A DNA stretch of 64,000 nucleotides from Alphaproteobacteria bacterium (GTDB lineage Bacteria; Pseudomonadota; Alphaproteobacteria; Micropepsales; Micropepsaceae). The stretch is from assembly GCA_025350465.1 (NCBI GenBank), contig JANXXU010000052.1, positions 1 through 64,000 on the forward strand. Direction: 5' to 3'. The translations under genes were made by a program, and so were the position numbers. Under the pieces are notes generated by a model, which saw nothing but the letters and a program-made list of their open reading frames with translations, searched no databases and was not told the origin of the DNA. Shown one piece after another: positions 40,755-51,878 of this stretch. The number at the start of each line of letters is the position of its first letter. Positions within the stretch are counted from its first letter, which is position 1.

Positions 40755-43700
40755 GCGAGACTGCACGACAAACCCGGATTGCGGCACTTCACGCCGCCGC
40801 GCGCCAACGAATTATCCTGCTCGACGGCGCCAAGGGCGCGTTCATGCAAGGCATGGGACTGACGGAGCAGGACTTCCGCGGCAAGCGGTTCGGCAACGCG
40901 GAGCGCGATCTGAAGGGCAATTTCGACATCCTGGCGCTGACCAAACCGTCGGCGCTGACGCATGTCCATGACGCGTTTCTCGCCGCCGGGTCCGACATTA
41001 TTCAGACGAACACGTTCAATGCGAACCGGGTCAGCCAAACCGACTACGCGATGCAGCACCTCGTCGCCGAGATCAATTTCGAGGCGGCACGCATTGCGCG
41101 CGCGAGCGCCGACAAATTCTCGGTCGACGGCAAAATGCGCTGGGTCGTGGGGTCGATAGGGCCGACCAATCGCACTGCGTCGCTTTCGCCGGACGTCAAC
41201 GATCCGGGATTTCGCGGCATTACGTTCGAAGAACTCGCGACCGCCTATGGCGAGCAGGCGCGGGCGCTGATCGAGGGCGGCGTCGACGCGCTGATCATCG
41301 AGACGATCTTCGATACGCTAAATGCGAAGGCGGCGATCTTTGCCGTGGAGACGCTGTTCGAAGAAACCGGCGAGCGTGTTCCCGTATGGCTGTCGGGCAC
41401 GATTACGGACAAATCCGGACGCACGTTGACCGGACAGACGACCGAGGCGTTTTGGCATTCGATCCGCCACGCCAAGCCGTTTGCCGTGGGCTTGAACTGC
41501 GCGCTCGGCGCGGCAGATCTGCGTCAATACGTGTCGGACCTGTCGAAGGTCGCGGATACGCTGGTCTCGACTCATCCTAACGCAGGTTTGCCGAACGCGT
41601 TCGGCGACTACGACGATTCGCCGGAATATATGGCGGGCGTACTGGGCGAGTTTGCCGAAGCTGGCCTGCTCAACATCGTCGGCGGCTGTTGCGGCGTGTC
41701 GCCCGCCCACATCACAGCTATCGCCGACGCCGTAAAGCGCCACCCGCCCCGCAAGATTCCTGAGCCCACGCGTTTGATGCGCCTTGCCGGCCTCGAGCCG
41801 TTCACACTGACGGCGGAAACAAATTTTGTGAATGTCGGTGAACGCACCAACGTCACAGGTTCGGCCAAGTTTCGCAAACTGATCACCGACGGCCAATACG
41901 AACAGGCGCTCGACGTTGCGCGCGGCCAAGTGGAGAACGGCGCGCAGATCATCGACGTCAACATGGACGAAGGACTTCTCGACAGCGAAGCCGCGATGAA
42001 ACGGTTCTTGAATCTGATCGCGGCGGAACCCGAGATCGCGCGCGTGCCGGTGATGATCGATTCTTCCAAGTGGAAGGTGATCGAGGCCGGCTTGCGCTGT
42101 GTGCAAGGCAAGCCGGTCGTAAACTCGATCAGCTTGAAGGAAGGCGAGGAGGCGTTCGTTGCCCAAGCAAAGCTCGTGCAGCGTTATGGCGCGGCGGTCG
42201 TCGTCATGGCGTTCGACGAAAAGGGTCAGGCCGATACGGCTGAACGCAAGGTCGAGATCTGCAAGCGTTGCTACGACGTTTTGGTGAACAAGGTTGGCTT
42301 CGCGCCCGAAGACATTATCTTCGACCCCAACATTTTTGCCGTCGCAACTGGCATCGAAGAACACAACGACTACGGCAACGCGTTCATCGCGGCGGCGAAG
42401 CGCATCAAAACCGAGTTGCCGCATACGCATGTCTCAGGCGGCGTATCGAACATCTCGTTCGCATTTCGCGGCAATGAGCGCGTGCGTGAAGCGATGCATT
42501 CGGCGTTCCTCTATCATGCGATCCGCGCCGGCATGGACATGGGGATCGTCAATGCCGGGCAGCTGACGGTCTATGAGGAAATTCCCCGCGACCTGCGCGA
42601 TGCCGTCGAGGATGTCTTGCTTAACCGGCGCGACGATGCGACGGAGCGGTTGCTCGGCATGGCCGCGAAATACAAGAACGATCAGGAAGTCAGACCGGAA
42701 GAGATTTTGGCCTGGCGCGAGGCGCCGGTCGACGAGCGGCTGAAGCATGCGCTCGTCAATGGCATTGCCGACTTCGTTGTCGAAGACACGGAAGAGGCGC
42801 GCCAGAAGGCGAAGCGGCCGCTCGATGTCATCGAGGGGCCGCTGATGGCCGGGATGAACGTCGTCGGCGACTTGTTCGGCTCCGGCAAGATGTTCCTGCC
42901 GCAGGTCGTGAAGTCGGCGCGCGTGATGAAAAAGGCGGTCGCACATCTCATCCCGTTCATGGAGAAGGAGCGCGAAGCCTCAGGCCAAAAGCGGCAGTCG
43001 GCAGGCAAGATCGTGATGGCGACGGTGAAGGGCGACGTGCATGATATCGGCAAGAACATCGTCGGCGTCGTTCTCCAGTGCAACAACTACGAGGTCGTCG
43101 ACCTCGGCGTCATGGTGCCTGCCGCTAAGATTCTCGAAGCGGCCCTCGCCGAGAAGGCCGACATCATCGGCCTCTCAGGTTTGATCACGCCGTCGCTCGA
43201 CGAAATGTGCCATGTTGCGGCCGAAATGGAGCGTGGGGGTTTCAGCGTGCCCTTGCTTATCGGCGGCGCGACGACGTCGAAGATTCACACGGCCGTCAAG
43301 ATCGAGCCGAACTATCGCCATGGTGCGACGATCTACGTTGCGGACGCGAGCCGCGCAGTCAGCGTTGCCTCAAGCCTGCTTTCGGAGGAACGGCGGCCGG
43401 GGTTCGTCGAGGCGACGCGTACCGAATACGCGCGGATCGCGGCCGCGCACAACAGGGGCAAGGCGCCGGAGCGGCGTTTGGCGATCGCTGACGCGCGCGC
43501 CAACGCACTGAAACTCGATTGGAAAACTTACACGCCGCCGCGGCCGACGTGGTTGGGTCTGAAGACTTTCGACGCGGTCGACCTTGCGGAAATCGCGCGT
43601 TACATCGACTGGACGCCGTTCTTCCGCACTTGGGAACTCGTCGGCACTTACCCGATGATCCTTGACGACGACAAGATGGGCGAGGCGGCGCGAGGACTGT

Positions 43701-44476
43701 TCGCCGACGCGCAGAAGATGCTGGCGCGTATCGTGAGCGAGAAATGGCTGACCGCGCGTGCGGTCGTCGGGTTTTGGCCGGCCAATCGCAGCGGCGCCGA
43801 CGACATCGAACTTTACACCGACGAGACGCGAGGCAAGCGCCTTGCCGTACTGCACACGCTGCGACAGCAAATGAAGCGCGACGATGGGCGGCCGAACCAA
43901 GCGCTCGCGGATTTGATCGCGCCCAAGGAGACGGGCCTTGCGGACTATTTGGGCGGCTTTGCGGTGACGGCCGGACACGGCGAGGTCGAGCGTTCGAAAT
44001 TGTTCAAGGCCGCGCTTGACGACTATGACGGCATCCTGTTCAAGGCCCTCGCCGACCGCCTCGCGGAAGCGTTGGCGGAGCGCATGCACCAGCGTGTGCG
44101 GCGCGAGTTTTGGGCGTACGCGCCGGAGGAAAATCTATCGAACGTCGATCTGATCGGCGAAAAATATCGCGGTATCCGGCCGGCGCCCGGTTATCCCGCC
44201 CAACCCGATCACACCGAAAAGGCGACGGTGTTCCAGCTCTTGGAGGCCGAGGCGCGCGCCGGGATAAATCTGACCGAGAGTTTTGCCATGTGGCCGGCGT
44301 CATCGGTCAGCGGACTCTATTTCTCCCATCCGCAGTCGGCATACTTCGGCGTGGGCCGCATCGATCGCGATCAGGTCGAAGACTACGCGCGACGTAAGGG
44401 AATGACTCTGGCCGAGATGGAAAAATGGCTGGCGCCGATCCTGTCGTATCAACCGGGCGCGGCGGCCGCTGCTTGA
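40751..44476 (+). CDS. metH: Cobalamin-dependent methionine synthase
   Basis: 1,241 residues with all four modules. Homocysteine barrel with zinc ligands Cys250 ([10 protein letters not shown]) and Cys313/Cys314 ([12 protein letters not shown]). Pterin-binding barrel ([20 protein letters not shown], then [12 protein letters not shown]). Cobalamin domain with the lower-ligand His764 in [21 protein letters not shown]-terminal reactivation domain with [20 protein letters not shown], which binds SAM. It transfers the methyl group of 5-methyl-THF to homocysteine through methylcobalamin. It is the third gene of the overlapping regulator-metF-metH operon. No cobalamin riboswitch was seen. Confidence 0.96.
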   Translation: MSETARQTRIAALHAAARQRIILLDGAKGAFMQGMGLTEQDFRGKRFGNAERDLKGNFDILALTKPSALTHVHDAFLAAGSDIIQTNTFNANRVSQTDYAMQHLVAEINFEAARIARASADKFSVDGKMRWVVGSIGPTNRTASLSPDVNDPGFRGITFEELATAYGEQARALIEGGVDALIIETIFDTLNAKAAIFAVETLFEETGERVPVWLSGTITDKSGRTLTGQTTEAFWHSIRHAKPFAVGLNCALGAADLRQYVSDLSKVADTLVSTHPNAGLPNAFGDYDDSPEYMAGVLGEFAEAGLLNIVGGCCGVSPAHITAIADAVKRHPPRKIPEPTRLMRLAGLEPFTLTAETNFVNVGERTNVTGSAKFRKLITDGQYEQALDVARGQVENGAQIIDVNMDEGLLDSEAAMKRFLNLIAAEPEIARVPVMIDSSKWKVIEAGLRCVQGKPVVNSISLKEGEEAFVAQAKLVQRYGAAVVVMAFDEKGQADTAERKVEICKRCYDVLVNKVGFAPEDIIFDPNIFAVATGIEEHNDYGNAFIAAAKRIKTELPHTHVSGGVSNISFAFRGNERVREAMHSAFLYHAIRAGMDMGIVNAGQLTVYEEIPRDLRDAVEDVLLNRRDDATERLLGMAAKYKNDQEVRPEEILAWREAPVDERLKHALVNGIADFVVEDTEEARQKAKRPLDVIEGPLMAGMNVVGDLFGSGKMFLPQVVKSARVMKKAVAHLIPFMEKEREASGQKRQSAGKIVMATVKGDVHDIGKNIVGVVLQCNNYEVVDLGVMVPAAKILEAALAEKADIIGLSGLITPSLDEMCHVAAEMERGGFSVPLLIGGATTSKIHTAVKIEPNYRHGATIYVADASRAVSVASSLLSEERRPGFVEATRTEYARIAAAHNRGKAPERRLAIADARANALKLDWKTYTPPRPTWLGLKTFDAVDLAEIARYIDWTPFFRTWELVGTYPMILDDDKMGEAARGLFADAQKMLARIVSEKWLTARAVVGFWPANRSGADDIELYTDETRGKRLAVLHTLRQQMKRDDGRPNQALADLIAPKETGLADYLGGFAVTAGHGEVERSKLFKAALDDYDGILFKALADRLAEALAERMHQRVRREFWAYAPEENLSNVDLIGEKYRGIRPAPGYPAQPDHTEKATVFQLLEAEARAGINLTESFAMWPASSVSGLYFSHPQSAYFGVGRIDRDQVEDYARRKGMTLAEMEKWLAPILSYQPGAAAAA

Positions 44477-44478
44477 TG

Positions 44479-44820
44479 TCAGCGACGGGCGCGCAACGCC
44501 CAGCGTTCGGCCCAGTCGTGAAGCGGTGCGATGGCGTCGATCAGCGCGGTCCCGTCGCTAGATAGCCGATATCCGCCCGGCGACTCTTGATCCACGATTC
44601 CAGCGTCGCGCAGTTCCGCCAGGCGCGTATTCAAAACCGCCGGGCTGATTTCGCCGCAGGCCTGTTGCAAATCGCGAAACGTCAGTTGCCTTGACCGCAA
44701 CTCCCACAAAATCCTTAGCGCCCACCGTCGCCCAAACAGATCGAGCGCGGCCATGATCGGCCGCCCGGTGGTCGAGCCGCGGACTTTGGTTCCCGGGAGA
44801 GGCGGGCGCTTGCGAGTCAT
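44479..44820 (-). CDS. HxlR-family transcriptional regulator
   Basis: 113 residues. The HxlR-type winged helix is clear: IMAALDLFGRRWALRILWEL, RQLTFRDLQQACGEISPAVL, NTRLAELRDAGIVDQESPGG and YRLSSDGTALIDAIAPLHDW. The usual N-terminal Cys sensor is not present, so it does not look like a HypR/QorR redox type. It is divergent from the CMD gene, and the gap of 70 bases holds two similar dyads. It most likely represses itself and the CMD gene. Confidence 0.86.
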   Translation of the reverse strand: MTRKRPPLPGTKVRGSTTGRPIMAALDLFGRRWALRILWELRSRQLTFRDLQQACGEISPAVLNTRLAELRDAGIVDQESPGGYRLSSDGTALIDAIAPLHDWAERWALRARR

Positions 44821-44821
44821 C

Positions 44822-44873
44822 TGCTATTAAAATAGTAGCGCGACCACGAAACGTCTGCTATTAAATTCATAGC
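44822..44873. promoter_or_regulatory. Two repeated dyads between HxlR and CMD genes
   Basis: TGCTATTAAAATAGTAGC (about 44822-44839) and TGCTATTAAATTCATAGC (about 44856-44873). Both start TGCTATTAAA and each is an imperfect inverted repeat (GCTAT with ATAGC in the second). The spacing of 34 bases is near three helical turns, so two regulator dimers could sit on the same face. The likely binder is the adjacent HxlR protein. Confidence 0.6.
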
Positions 44874-44890
44874 AACTCTCGGAGACCACA

Positions 44891-45463
44891 ATGATCCCGC
44901 GCATCGCCGCTGTCGAACCGCCCTTCGCGCCCGATGTCAAGGACGCGCTCGAGCGCATCATGCCGCCGGGTGTGCAGCCCCTTACGCTGTTCACGACGGT
45001 CGCCCGAAACCCGCGTGTCTTCTTGCGGATGATGGCGGGCGGGCTGCTCGACAAAGGGTCGATCACGTTGCGCGAGCGCGAAATCATGATCGACCGCACC
45101 TGCGCGCGCTGTGGATCGGAATACGAGTGGGGCGTGCACGCTTTTATGTTCGGCGAAAAGGCGGGGCTGATGCCGGAGCACCTGGCCGCGACGGTGCTCG
45201 GCAGCGCCACCGAGCCGGTTTGGAGCACGCGCGATCGCCTCATCTTGCGGACGGCGGACGAGCTTCACGAAACGTCGTCGATCAGCGACGGTTTATGGGC
45301 CGGCTTGAGGGCCGAGTTCGGTGAGGAGCAAATTCTTGAATTGGTAGCGCTTGCCGGCTTCTACCGTACGATCTCGTACCTCACGAACGCGTTGCAAATT
45401 CCGCTGGAGAGCTATGCCGCGCGGTTTCCGTCGAGACCTCAGCCGGTGAACGCGGCGCGATAG
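44891..45463 (+). CDS. Carboxymuconolactone decarboxylase (CMD) family protein
   Basis: 190 residues. CMD/AhpD-type helical protein: LFTTVARNPRVFLRMMAGGL, LREREIMIDRTCARCGSEYE with an ECG-like Cys-x-x-Cys (CARC) in the place of the AhpD redox pair, WGVHAFMFGEKAGL with the following His, and VALAGFYRTISYLTNALQIP. Such proteins act as peroxidases or as gamma-carboxymuconolactone decarboxylases; the Cys pair favours a peroxidase-like role. It is controlled from the shared region with the HxlR gene. Confidence 0.84.
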   Translation: MIPRIAAVEPPFAPDVKDALERIMPPGVQPLTLFTTVARNPRVFLRMMAGGLLDKGSITLREREIMIDRTCARCGSEYEWGVHAFMFGEKAGLMPEHLAATVLGSATEPVWSTRDRLILRTADELHETSSISDGLWAGLRAEFGEEQILELVALAGFYRTISYLTNALQIPLESYAARFPSRPQPVNAAR

Positions 45464-45545
45464 GGCAAGGCCGTTAGGGCGCCGATACCAACTCGAAGGC
45501 GGTCGAGACGATGGCGTGCTCATGGTTAATCCGCAGGGCGCAAAA

Positions 45546-45577
45546 AAGGGCCGGAGGCACAACGCCCTCCGGCCCTT
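45546..45577 (-). terminator. Intrinsic terminator (minus strand)
   Basis: A perfect 12-base stem (AAGGGCCGGAGG with CCTCCGGCCCTT) and 8-base loop, followed on the minus strand by TTTTTT. It is placed 29 bases after the stop of the 25-residue gene at 45606 and may also stop transcripts of the convergent CMD gene, though the T tract only serves the minus strand. Confidence 0.85.
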
Positions 45578-45605
45578 CAGAAACTCCCCGATCAGTTCGC
45601 GAATC

Positions 45606-45683
45606 TCAAAGCAAGCCAATCAAGATGGCACCGAGAAATGCAAACACGACCCCTGTGGTGATGAGTCCAAGCTGCTCTGCCAT
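45606..45683 (-). CDS. 25-residue single-pass membrane peptide
   Basis: Translates as MAEQLGLITTGVVFAFLGAI then LIGLL. An excellent ribosome site AAAGGAGG sits 6 bases before the ATG, and an intrinsic terminator follows 29 bases after the stop. These two marks on a 78-base frame make it very likely a real gene. It is nearly all one hydrophobic helix, so it should insert in the inner membrane, perhaps as a regulator of a larger complex or a stress peptide. No partner is apparent. Confidence 0.72.
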   Translation of the reverse strand: MAEQLGLITTGVVFAFLGAILIGLL

Positions 45684-45795
45684 GAGAGCCTCCTTTCCTA
45701 CCAGGGCGCCTTAATTATGCCTTTTTCCGCCTTGTTTTGAAACAACATTCCGTCTTGCAGTGCACCATGTAGATGGCGACGAGCAATTCGTTGAT

Positions 45796-46488
45796 TCACC
45801 AAGGGATTTCCTGCCCGTCGAATGCCAGATAGCGACCGCTGTCGGTCACGCTCAAAGCGGCAATCAGCTTCCTTTGCGCCGCAACACTAACGTCCGGGAA
45901 TAAGGAAGCGTCCCGGCCTCCCATGTCGGTTTTTACCCATCCCGGGTGGAGCAGAACGACGATGATTCCGTCCGGACCTAGAGCCAACGCCGCGCCGCGC
46001 ATGGCGTTGTTCAGCGCAGCCTTGGCAGAGCGATAGATCAACGCCGATCCGTCATGGCGCGCGGTCGAGCCCATGCCACTGGTGATTGCAATCGCCTTTT
46101 TTTCCTTCCCCTTTTGCAGGTTCGGAAGAAGAGCGGTGAGTAAGCGGAGGGGTCCGATCGTGTTGACTGCAAGCGTGCGCGACCAAGCTTCAAAGTCGAG
46201 GTCGCGCAGCGTTTGGTGATCGCCGCCGTAGACGCCCGCATTGTTGATCAGGATGTCGATGGGTGTGCCGTCGAGTTCCTGGGTCAGATGCGCGACCGAA
46301 GCCGTGCTCGTCATCTCCAAAGGATGGACGGTGATCCGGCCCTCCGATTTGGCGGCGAGGGCGACCAGGTCCTTCGCCTCGCCGGGAACGCGTGCGCAGG
46401 CCAGGACACGCGCGCCGTCCGCCGCATATTGGCGGACGAATTCAAGACCGATGCCGCGATTGGCGCCGGTGACGAGTACGGTGCTCAT
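45796..46488 (-). CDS. SDR-family oxidoreductase
   Basis: 230 residues. [20 protein letters not shown] binds the cofactor, [20 protein letters not shown] carries the NNAG motif, the catalytic Ser is in [20 protein letters not shown] and the Tyr-Lys pair in [40 protein letters not shown] is typical of the C-factor/CsgA-like subgroup. It overlaps the stop of the 5-oxoprolinase gene by 4 bases and is cotranslated with it. The substrate is unknown. Confidence 0.86.
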   Translation of the reverse strand: MSTVLVTGANRGIGLEFVRQYAADGARVLACARVPGEAKDLVALAAKSEGRITVHPLEMTSTASVAHLTQELDGTPIDILINNAGVYGGDHQTLRDLDFEAWSRTLAVNTIGPLRLLTALLPNLQKGKEKKAIAITSGMGSTARHDGSALIYRSAKAALNNAMRGAALALGPDGIIVVLLHPGWVKTDMGGRDASLFPDVSVAAQRKLIAALSVTDSGRYLAFDGQEIPW

Positions 46489-49400
46489 GATTTCTTTCCT
46501 TTGCGATCCTCAGGTGTTCCAAAGCCGCCGCCGCCCGGCGTCTCGATAATGAAGACATCGCCGGGCGTGAGTTCAACTTCGGCGCATCCGGCGAGTTCCT
46601 CGATCCGACCGTTCGCTCGCCTGACCGCATTGCGGCCCAGCTTTGCGTTCTCGCCGCCAGCCAAGCCGAAAGGCGCCGTGCGACGGCGGGTCGACAGAAT
46701 GCCGGCTTGCATCCTCTCGCGAAATTCGACTTCGCGCGCGGTGCCGTCGCCGCCGCGATGGGCGCCGTCGCCGCCCGAGTTTGCGCGTAGCTCGAAACGC
46801 CGCAGCAGCACCGGATAGCGCCATTCGAGGATTTCCGGATCCGTCAGGCGCGAGTTTGTCATATGCGTGTGGACGCCGCTCGCGCCGTCATAGTCGGGAC
46901 CCGCTCCGGAACCGCCACAGATTGTCTCGTAGTATTGGTAACGGTCGTTGCCGAAGGTAAAGTTGTTCATTGTTCCTTGTGCTGCCGCCATCACGCCAAG
47001 CGCGCCGAACAGTGCATCGGTAATGGCTTGGCTGGTTTCGACATTGCCGGCAACGACGGCGGCGGGATAGCGCGGACTCAACATCGAAGCCTCGGGAACA
47101 ATGATGTTGATGGGCCGCAGGCAGCCGGCGTTCAACGGTATGTCGCTGTCGATAAGGCAGCGAAAGACATAGAGCACAGCCGCGGTGGTGACGGAGCGCG
47201 GTGCGTTGAAATTGTTCGGTCGCTGCGCGCTCGTGCCGGTGAAATCGACGACCGCCGAGCGTTTTGCGCGGTCAAGCCGGACGGCGACCCGGATGATCGC
47301 GCCGTCGTCCATTTCGTGCGTGAAGTCGCCTTCTTTCAACTGACCGATGGCGCGCCGAACTTGTTCTTCCGCGTTATCTTGAACATAGCGCATATAAGCG
47401 GCGACGACGCCGTCGCCGTAGTGGGCACGTAGCTTGGCAAGCTCCTCGGCGCCCTTCGTGCACGAGGCGATTTGCGCCTTGAGGTCGGCGACGTTTTGCG
47501 CCGGGTTTCGCGCCGGATAGTCGCCTGAGGCCAAGATGCTCCGCACGACCGCTTCGTCGAAAACACCGCCGCGCATGATGCGCAAGCCATCGAACAGAAC
47601 GCCTTCTTCGGAAATGACTTTCGAGTCCGGCGGCATCGAACCTGGCGCGATGCCGCCGATGTCGGCGTGATGGCCGCGCGATGCGACAAAGAATGCGGGC
47701 TCGGCGGCCGAGGCGAAAACCGGCATGACAACAGTGATGTCCGGTAAATGCGTACCGCCGTCGTAGGGCGCGTTCAGAGCGTAAGCCTCGCCCGGCGACA
47801 TGGAGCCGGCGTGCTTGCGCATTATCGTCTGTACGGTTTCGCCCATCGAACCCAGATGCACAGGCATATGGGGCGCGTTTGCTACGAGATTGCCTTGGGC
47901 GTCGAAGAGGGCGCAGGAAAAATCCAGACGCTCCTTGATATTGACCGACGACGCGGTCTTCTCGAGCGTGACGCCCATTTGTTCGGCCGCGGACATGAAA
48001 AGTGCGTTGAAGATTTCAAGGCGCACCGGATCGAGTTCGGCAGCCTGCGCCTTGCGCGCGCCGGCAGCGCCGCGGGTCAGGACGAGATCGCCGCTTTCGG
48101 TGTAGGTCGCTTGCCATTGCGGATCGATGACGATCGTCGAGTTCGGCTCGGCGATCAGCGCGGGCCCGGCGATTCGATCGCCTGATTGGAGATCGTCGCG
48201 TTTGAAGATTGGCGCGGCGTGAGATTGGCCATCAACAAAGAGGCTCGCGTTTGCAACCGGCCTGAGTACCACGCCGGCCGGACGTGGTTGCGGCTTCGGT
48301 AATGCTGGCGCCGGCATTTGCCCGGAGGCTTCGACACTCAGTGACTCTACAATCAATTGGCGTTGCTGATCCCAAAAGCCGAACCGCCGGCGATGGACCT
48401 CGGCAAAACGAGCTTCAAGTTCGCTCCGCCGGCCCAGCGGAACGGCGAGCGCGGTGTCCGTTCCTGCGTATCTGAGATGCGTCGACACGACGATCGAGAT
48501 CGATGCGCGCGGGATACCTTGTTCGGCTGCTTCGTTTGCGGCCTCACCGGACAATTCGTACGCGATCGTTTCCAGCGTGCCGATCAACCCGTCGTCCAGC
48601 GGTGCCTCAATCGCGCGCTCGCGCCGCGCCTCGATATGCGCGTGACCCATGCCGAACGCCGACAGCACGCCGGCGAGCGGGTGAATCAAGATCGTACGCA
48701 TCGACAAGGCGTCGGCGACTCGACAAGCGAGCTGCGCCCCGGCGCCGCCAAAACATTGCAACGCATACTCGCTGACGTCGGCGCCTTGAGCGACCGAGAT
48801 CTTCTTGATGGCTTCCGCCATGTTGGCGACGGCAATCGCCAAGAACCCGTCGGCGGTCTCTCGCGGTTTGCGTCCAAGCTCACGAGCGAGATCGGCAAAA
48901 CGTTCGCCCACAACATTCGTGTCGAGCGGTTGGTCTCCCGTTGCGCCAAAAACTTTTGGAAAGAAGTCAGATTGAATCCGTCCCGTCAGGACATTGGCGT
49001 CCGTCACCGTCAGCGGTCCGCCGCGTCGGTAGCACGCGGGGCCGGGCAGGGCGCCTGCACTTTCCGGACCGGCGCGCACGCGAAGCCCATCGAACGCCAA
49101 TATCGAACCGCCGCCCGCCGCCACCGTGTGCACCGCCAACATCGGCGCGCGGATGCGAACGCCGGCGATCTCGGCTTCGAAGGTGCGCTCATACGTGCCG
49201 TCGAACCGGGATACGTCCGTCGATGTGCCGCCCATGTCGAAGCCGATGACTTTATCGAATCCCGCGGCGCGCGCCGTTTCGGCCATGCCGACGACGCCAC
49301 CCGCCGGACCGGAGAGAACGGCGTCCTTGCCGCTGAAATAACGTGCGACCGCCAAACCGCCGCTTGAGCGCATGAAGCGCAATCGTTGATCATGCGCGAC

Positions 49401-50105
49401 ATCGCCAAGGGCATTGGAAACGCCTTGCACGTAGCGTCGCAGTACGGGGGTCAAATACGCGTCGGCAACCGTCGTATGCCCACGACTTACGAATTTCATG
49501 AGCGGGTTGACGTCGTGGCTCGTGGAGACTTGGTCGAAGCCGAGCCGCCGCGCGATTGCCGCGACTTGCAGTTCGTGCGCGGGGTAACGGTAAGCGTGCA
49601 TGAAGACAATGGCGCAGGATTTGAAGCCCAAATCGAGCGCGCCCTTCAGATCCTTTTCGACGATCGATTCTTGCGGGACGTTGAGGATAGTGCCTTCGGC
49701 AGTGACGCGCTCGTCGACCTCGATGACATGCGAATAGAGCGGCTCAGGCAGCACAATACGGCGCACGAAGAGTTTGGGGCGGTGCTGATAGCCGATGCGC
49801 AGCTGATCACGCAGACCCTGCGTGGTGATCAGCACGACGCGCGCGCCCTTGCGCTCAAGCAGCGCGTTCGTGGCGACCGTCGTGCCCATGCTGACCTCGG
49901 CGATTCGGTCGGCATCGATCGCCTCGGCGGGCGCGACCTGCATCAAGCGCCTAATGCCTTCTATGGCGGCATCGGCGTAACGCTCGGGGTTTTCCGACAG
50001 GAGCTTTTCTGTGACGATCTTGCCGTCTGGCGCGCGGGCCACGATATCGGTAAAGGTCCCGCCTCGATCGATCCAAAAACGCCAGCGGCCGTCTTGTGCG
50101 GTCAT
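46485..50105 (-). CDS. 5-oxoprolinase / hydantoinase A-B fusion
   Basis: 1,206 residues from ATG 50105; an ATG at 50138 would add 11. N-terminal half: hydantoinase A type ([40 protein letters not shown] with the ATP/metal loop, TLLERKGAR-like segment). C-terminal half: hydantoinase B type ([40 protein letters not shown] and [20 protein letters not shown], ending [18 protein letters not shown]). A single fused chain is the eukaryote-like OplAH form that opens 5-oxoproline with ATP; hydantoin or N-methylhydantoin substrates are also possible. The SDR gene follows in the operon. Confidence 0.88.
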   Translation of the reverse strand: MTAQDGRWRFWIDRGGTFTDIVARAPDGKIVTEKLLSENPERYADAAIEGIRRLMQVAPAEAIDADRIAEVSMGTTVATNALLERKGARVVLITTQGLRDQLRIGYQHRPKLFVRRIVLPEPLYSHVIEVDERVTAEGTILNVPQESIVEKDLKGALDLGFKSCAIVFMHAYRYPAHELQVAAIARRLGFDQVSTSHDVNPLMKFVSRGHTTVADAYLTPVLRRYVQGVSNALGDVAHDQRLRFMRSSGGLAVARYFSGKDAVLSGPAGGVVGMAETARAAGFDKVIGFDMGGTSTDVSRFDGTYERTFEAEIAGVRIRAPMLAVHTVAAGGGSILAFDGLRVRAGPESAGALPGPACYRRGGPLTVTDANVLTGRIQSDFFPKVFGATGDQPLDTNVVGERFADLARELGRKPRETADGFLAIAVANMAEAIKKISVAQGADVSEYALQCFGGAGAQLACRVADALSMRTILIHPLAGVLSAFGMGHAHIEARRERAIEAPLDDGLIGTLETIAYELSGEAANEAAEQGIPRASISIVVSTHLRYAGTDTALAVPLGRRSELEARFAEVHRRRFGFWDQQRQLIVESLSVEASGQMPAPALPKPQPRPAGVVLRPVANASLFVDGQSHAAPIFKRDDLQSGDRIAGPALIAEPNSTIVIDPQWQATYTESGDLVLTRGAAGARKAQAAELDPVRLEIFNALFMSAAEQMGVTLEKTASSVNIKERLDFSCALFDAQGNLVANAPHMPVHLGSMGETVQTIMRKHAGSMSPGEAYALNAPYDGGTHLPDITVVMPVFASAAEPAFFVASRGHHADIGGIAPGSMPPDSKVISEEGVLFDGLRIMRGGVFDEAVVRSILASGDYPARNPAQNVADLKAQIASCTKGAEELAKLRAHYGDGVVAAYMRYVQDNAEEQVRRAIGQLKEGDFTHEMDDGAIIRVAVRLDRAKRSAVVDFTGTSAQRPNNFNAPRSVTTAAVLYVFRCLIDSDIPLNAGCLRPINIIVPEASMLSPRYPAAVVAGNVETSQAITDALFGALGVMAAAQGTMNNFTFGNDRYQYYETICGGSGAGPDYDGASGVHTHMTNSRLTDPEILEWRYPVLLRRFELRANSGGDGAHRGGDGTAREVEFRERMQAGILSTRRRTAPFGLAGGENAKLGRNAVRRANGRIEELAGCAEVELTPGDVFIIETPGGGGFGTPEDRKGKKS

Positions 50106-50158
50106 ATCTTCGCCCGAATTCCAGTCTTGAACCGACATTAACGTAAGACGGTCACGTC

Positions 50159-50935
50159 ATGTCCATCTGGGGGAAACTTACCGGCGCAGCCGCTGGTCTC
50201 GCGATCGGCGGGCCGATCGGGGCGCTCATCGGCGTCTTTGCCGGGCATTTCATCATCGATCGTGCCGGTCGGGAACATTACGACGACGGCCGCGCAAACG
50301 GCCATGACGCTCGCGCGCGGTCAGACGACGGCGCCCGGACGCAAGATGAAATCGCCTTCACGATCGGTGTTATCGCGCTTGCCGCCAAGCTCGCCAAAGC
50401 GGATGGCATGGTGACGCGCGATGAAGTGGAAATGTTCAAGCGGGTCTTTCCGATCCCGCCGGAGGAGGAAGCCAATGTCGGCCACCTCTTCAATCTCGCC
50501 AAGCAGGACGTTGCCGGCTTTGAAGCCTATGCCAAGCAGGTCGCCTATCTGTTCAGAGCGCGGCCCGGCGTGCTCGAGGATCTGCTCGACAGTTTGTTCT
50601 TGATCGCGCGCGCCGATGGGCAATTGCATCCGGGAGAACAGGAGTATCTACGTCGTGTCGCCGATATTTTCGGCCTTTCCGAAGATCAATTTCAACGTAT
50701 TCGCGCAGCGCATTTTGGCCCCGATGCCCAAGACCCCTATGTGATCTTGGGCATCGAGCGCTCGATCTCGACGGACGATTTGAAACGCGCCTACCACAAG
50801 CTCGTCCGCGAAAATCATCCCGACAGTTTGACGGGGCGCGGCGTACCGCCCGAATTCATTCGCACGGCGACCGAGCGTCTGGCGGCGATCAACGGTGCCT
50901 ATGACCGCATCTGCCGCGAGCGCGGCATCAGTTAG
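50159..50935 (+). CDS. TerB-domain/DnaJ co-chaperone (DjlA-like)
   Basis: 258 residues. Residues ~5-35 form a Gly-rich membrane-active segment (LTGAAAGLAIGGPIGALIGV, then FAGHFIID). Residues ~65-180 are a TerB-like helical domain (FTIGVIALAAKLAKADGMVT, LLDSLFLIARADGQLHPGEQ), and the C-terminus is a J domain: DPYVILGIERSISTDDLKRA with HPD in LVRENHPDSLTG. This is the DjlA order (membrane, TerB, J). It should stimulate DnaK at the inner membrane. It is divergent from the 5-oxoprolinase gene; the EamA gene follows at once. Confidence 0.88.
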   Translation: MSIWGKLTGAAAGLAIGGPIGALIGVFAGHFIIDRAGREHYDDGRANGHDARARSDDGARTQDEIAFTIGVIALAAKLAKADGMVTRDEVEMFKRVFPIPPEEEANVGHLFNLAKQDVAGFEAYAKQVAYLFRARPGVLEDLLDSLFLIARADGQLHPGEQEYLRRVADIFGLSEDQFQRIRAAHFGPDAQDPYVILGIERSISTDDLKRAYHKLVRENHPDSLTGRGVPPEFIRTATERLAAINGAYDRICRERGIS

Positions 50936-51005
50936 CCTGGACAATTCGGGCCGTTCCGGTCCACAAGCGGCATCTTCCGATATCGTGAGTTCACTCGGCC
51001 GCCGC

Positions 51006-51878
51006 ATGCCCGTCCGCGACCTTCTCTTTCTGTTGCTCATCAACGTGGTTTGGGGCCTGGCGCTGGTCGCGGCGGCGGCGAGCCTCAAGCACTTCCCGCC
51101 GCTCGAATTCACCTGGCTGCGCTTCATGCTGCTCAGCATCGTGCTGGTACCGTTTCTGCGCTGGCACGAAGGACAGATGGGACGGATCTTCTGGATCGCA
51201 ATGACAGGCGGCACGTTCAACTTCGCCTTGCTGTTCCTCGGCGTCCATCTGGCGGGCGAAGTGTCGATCGTCGCCATCGCCGGCCAGCTGGGCGTGCCGT
51301 TTGCCACCATTTTGTCGATCTTCCTCTTAAATGAAGTCGTGCACTGGCGGCGTTGGACCGGCATTGCGCTTTCGTTTGCCGGCATCGCCGTCATCGGATT
51401 CGATCCGCGCGTCATTCTTCATGTGGACGGGTTTCTCTCCGTCGTTGCTGCGGCGTTGGTCGGCTCGGTCTCGTCGATCCTGATGCGCCAGATCAAGGGC
51501 GTGCCGGTGTTTCAAATGCAGGCTTGGATCGCAACGCTGTCATGGCCCGTGCTGATGGCGATGTCTCTGGCATTCGAGAACGGACAGGTTGAGGCGGCGC
51601 GCACGGCGTCGATCCAACATTGGGCCGGCATCGCCTACACCGCGCTACTCTCGAGTCTGGTCGCGCACGCTGGATTTTACTACATGCTGCAGCGCTACGA
51701 AGTTTCGAAAATATCGCCCTTCACGCTGCTGGCACCTCTGTTTACGGTTATATTCAGCGTGCTGCTGCTCGGCGAAGGGCTGTCGTGGCGCATCGTCGTG
51801 GGCGGTGCGATAACGCTCCTTGGCGTCGCTATCATTTCGCTGCGCGAGCGCGACCTGGTGAAGGAGCCGATCGTTTGA
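51006..51878 (+). CDS. EamA/DMT-superfamily transporter
   Basis: 290 residues with about ten hydrophobic helices in two repeats: LLFLLLINVVWGLALVAAAA and LRFMLLSIVLVPFLRW in the first, and GIAYTALLSSLVAHAGFYYM, ISPFTLLAPLFTVIFSVLLL and IVVGGAITLLGVAIISL in the second. EamA proteins export amino acids or other metabolites. The start is ATG 51006; a GTG at 50985 is possible. The stop overlaps the TTG start of the amidase gene. Confidence 0.86.
   Translation: MPVRDLLFLLLINVVWGLALVAAAASLKHFPPLEFTWLRFMLLSIVLVPFLRWHEGQMGRIFWIAMTGGTFNFALLFLGVHLAGEVSIVAIAGQLGVPFATILSIFLLNEVVHWRRWTGIALSFAGIAVIGFDPRVILHVDGFLSVVAAALVGSVSSILMRQIKGVPVFQMQAWIATLSWPVLMAMSLAFENGQVEAARTASIQHWAGIAYTALLSSLVAHAGFYYMLQRYEVSKISPFTLLAPLFTVIFSVLLLGEGLSWRIVVGGAITLLGVAIISLRERDLVKEPIV

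Noticed and set aside
45293-45619. A 108-codon minus-strand frame near the CMD gene
   Set aside because: It covers the intrinsic terminator and runs antisense to the CMD gene. The real gene here is the 25-codon frame at 45606-45683.
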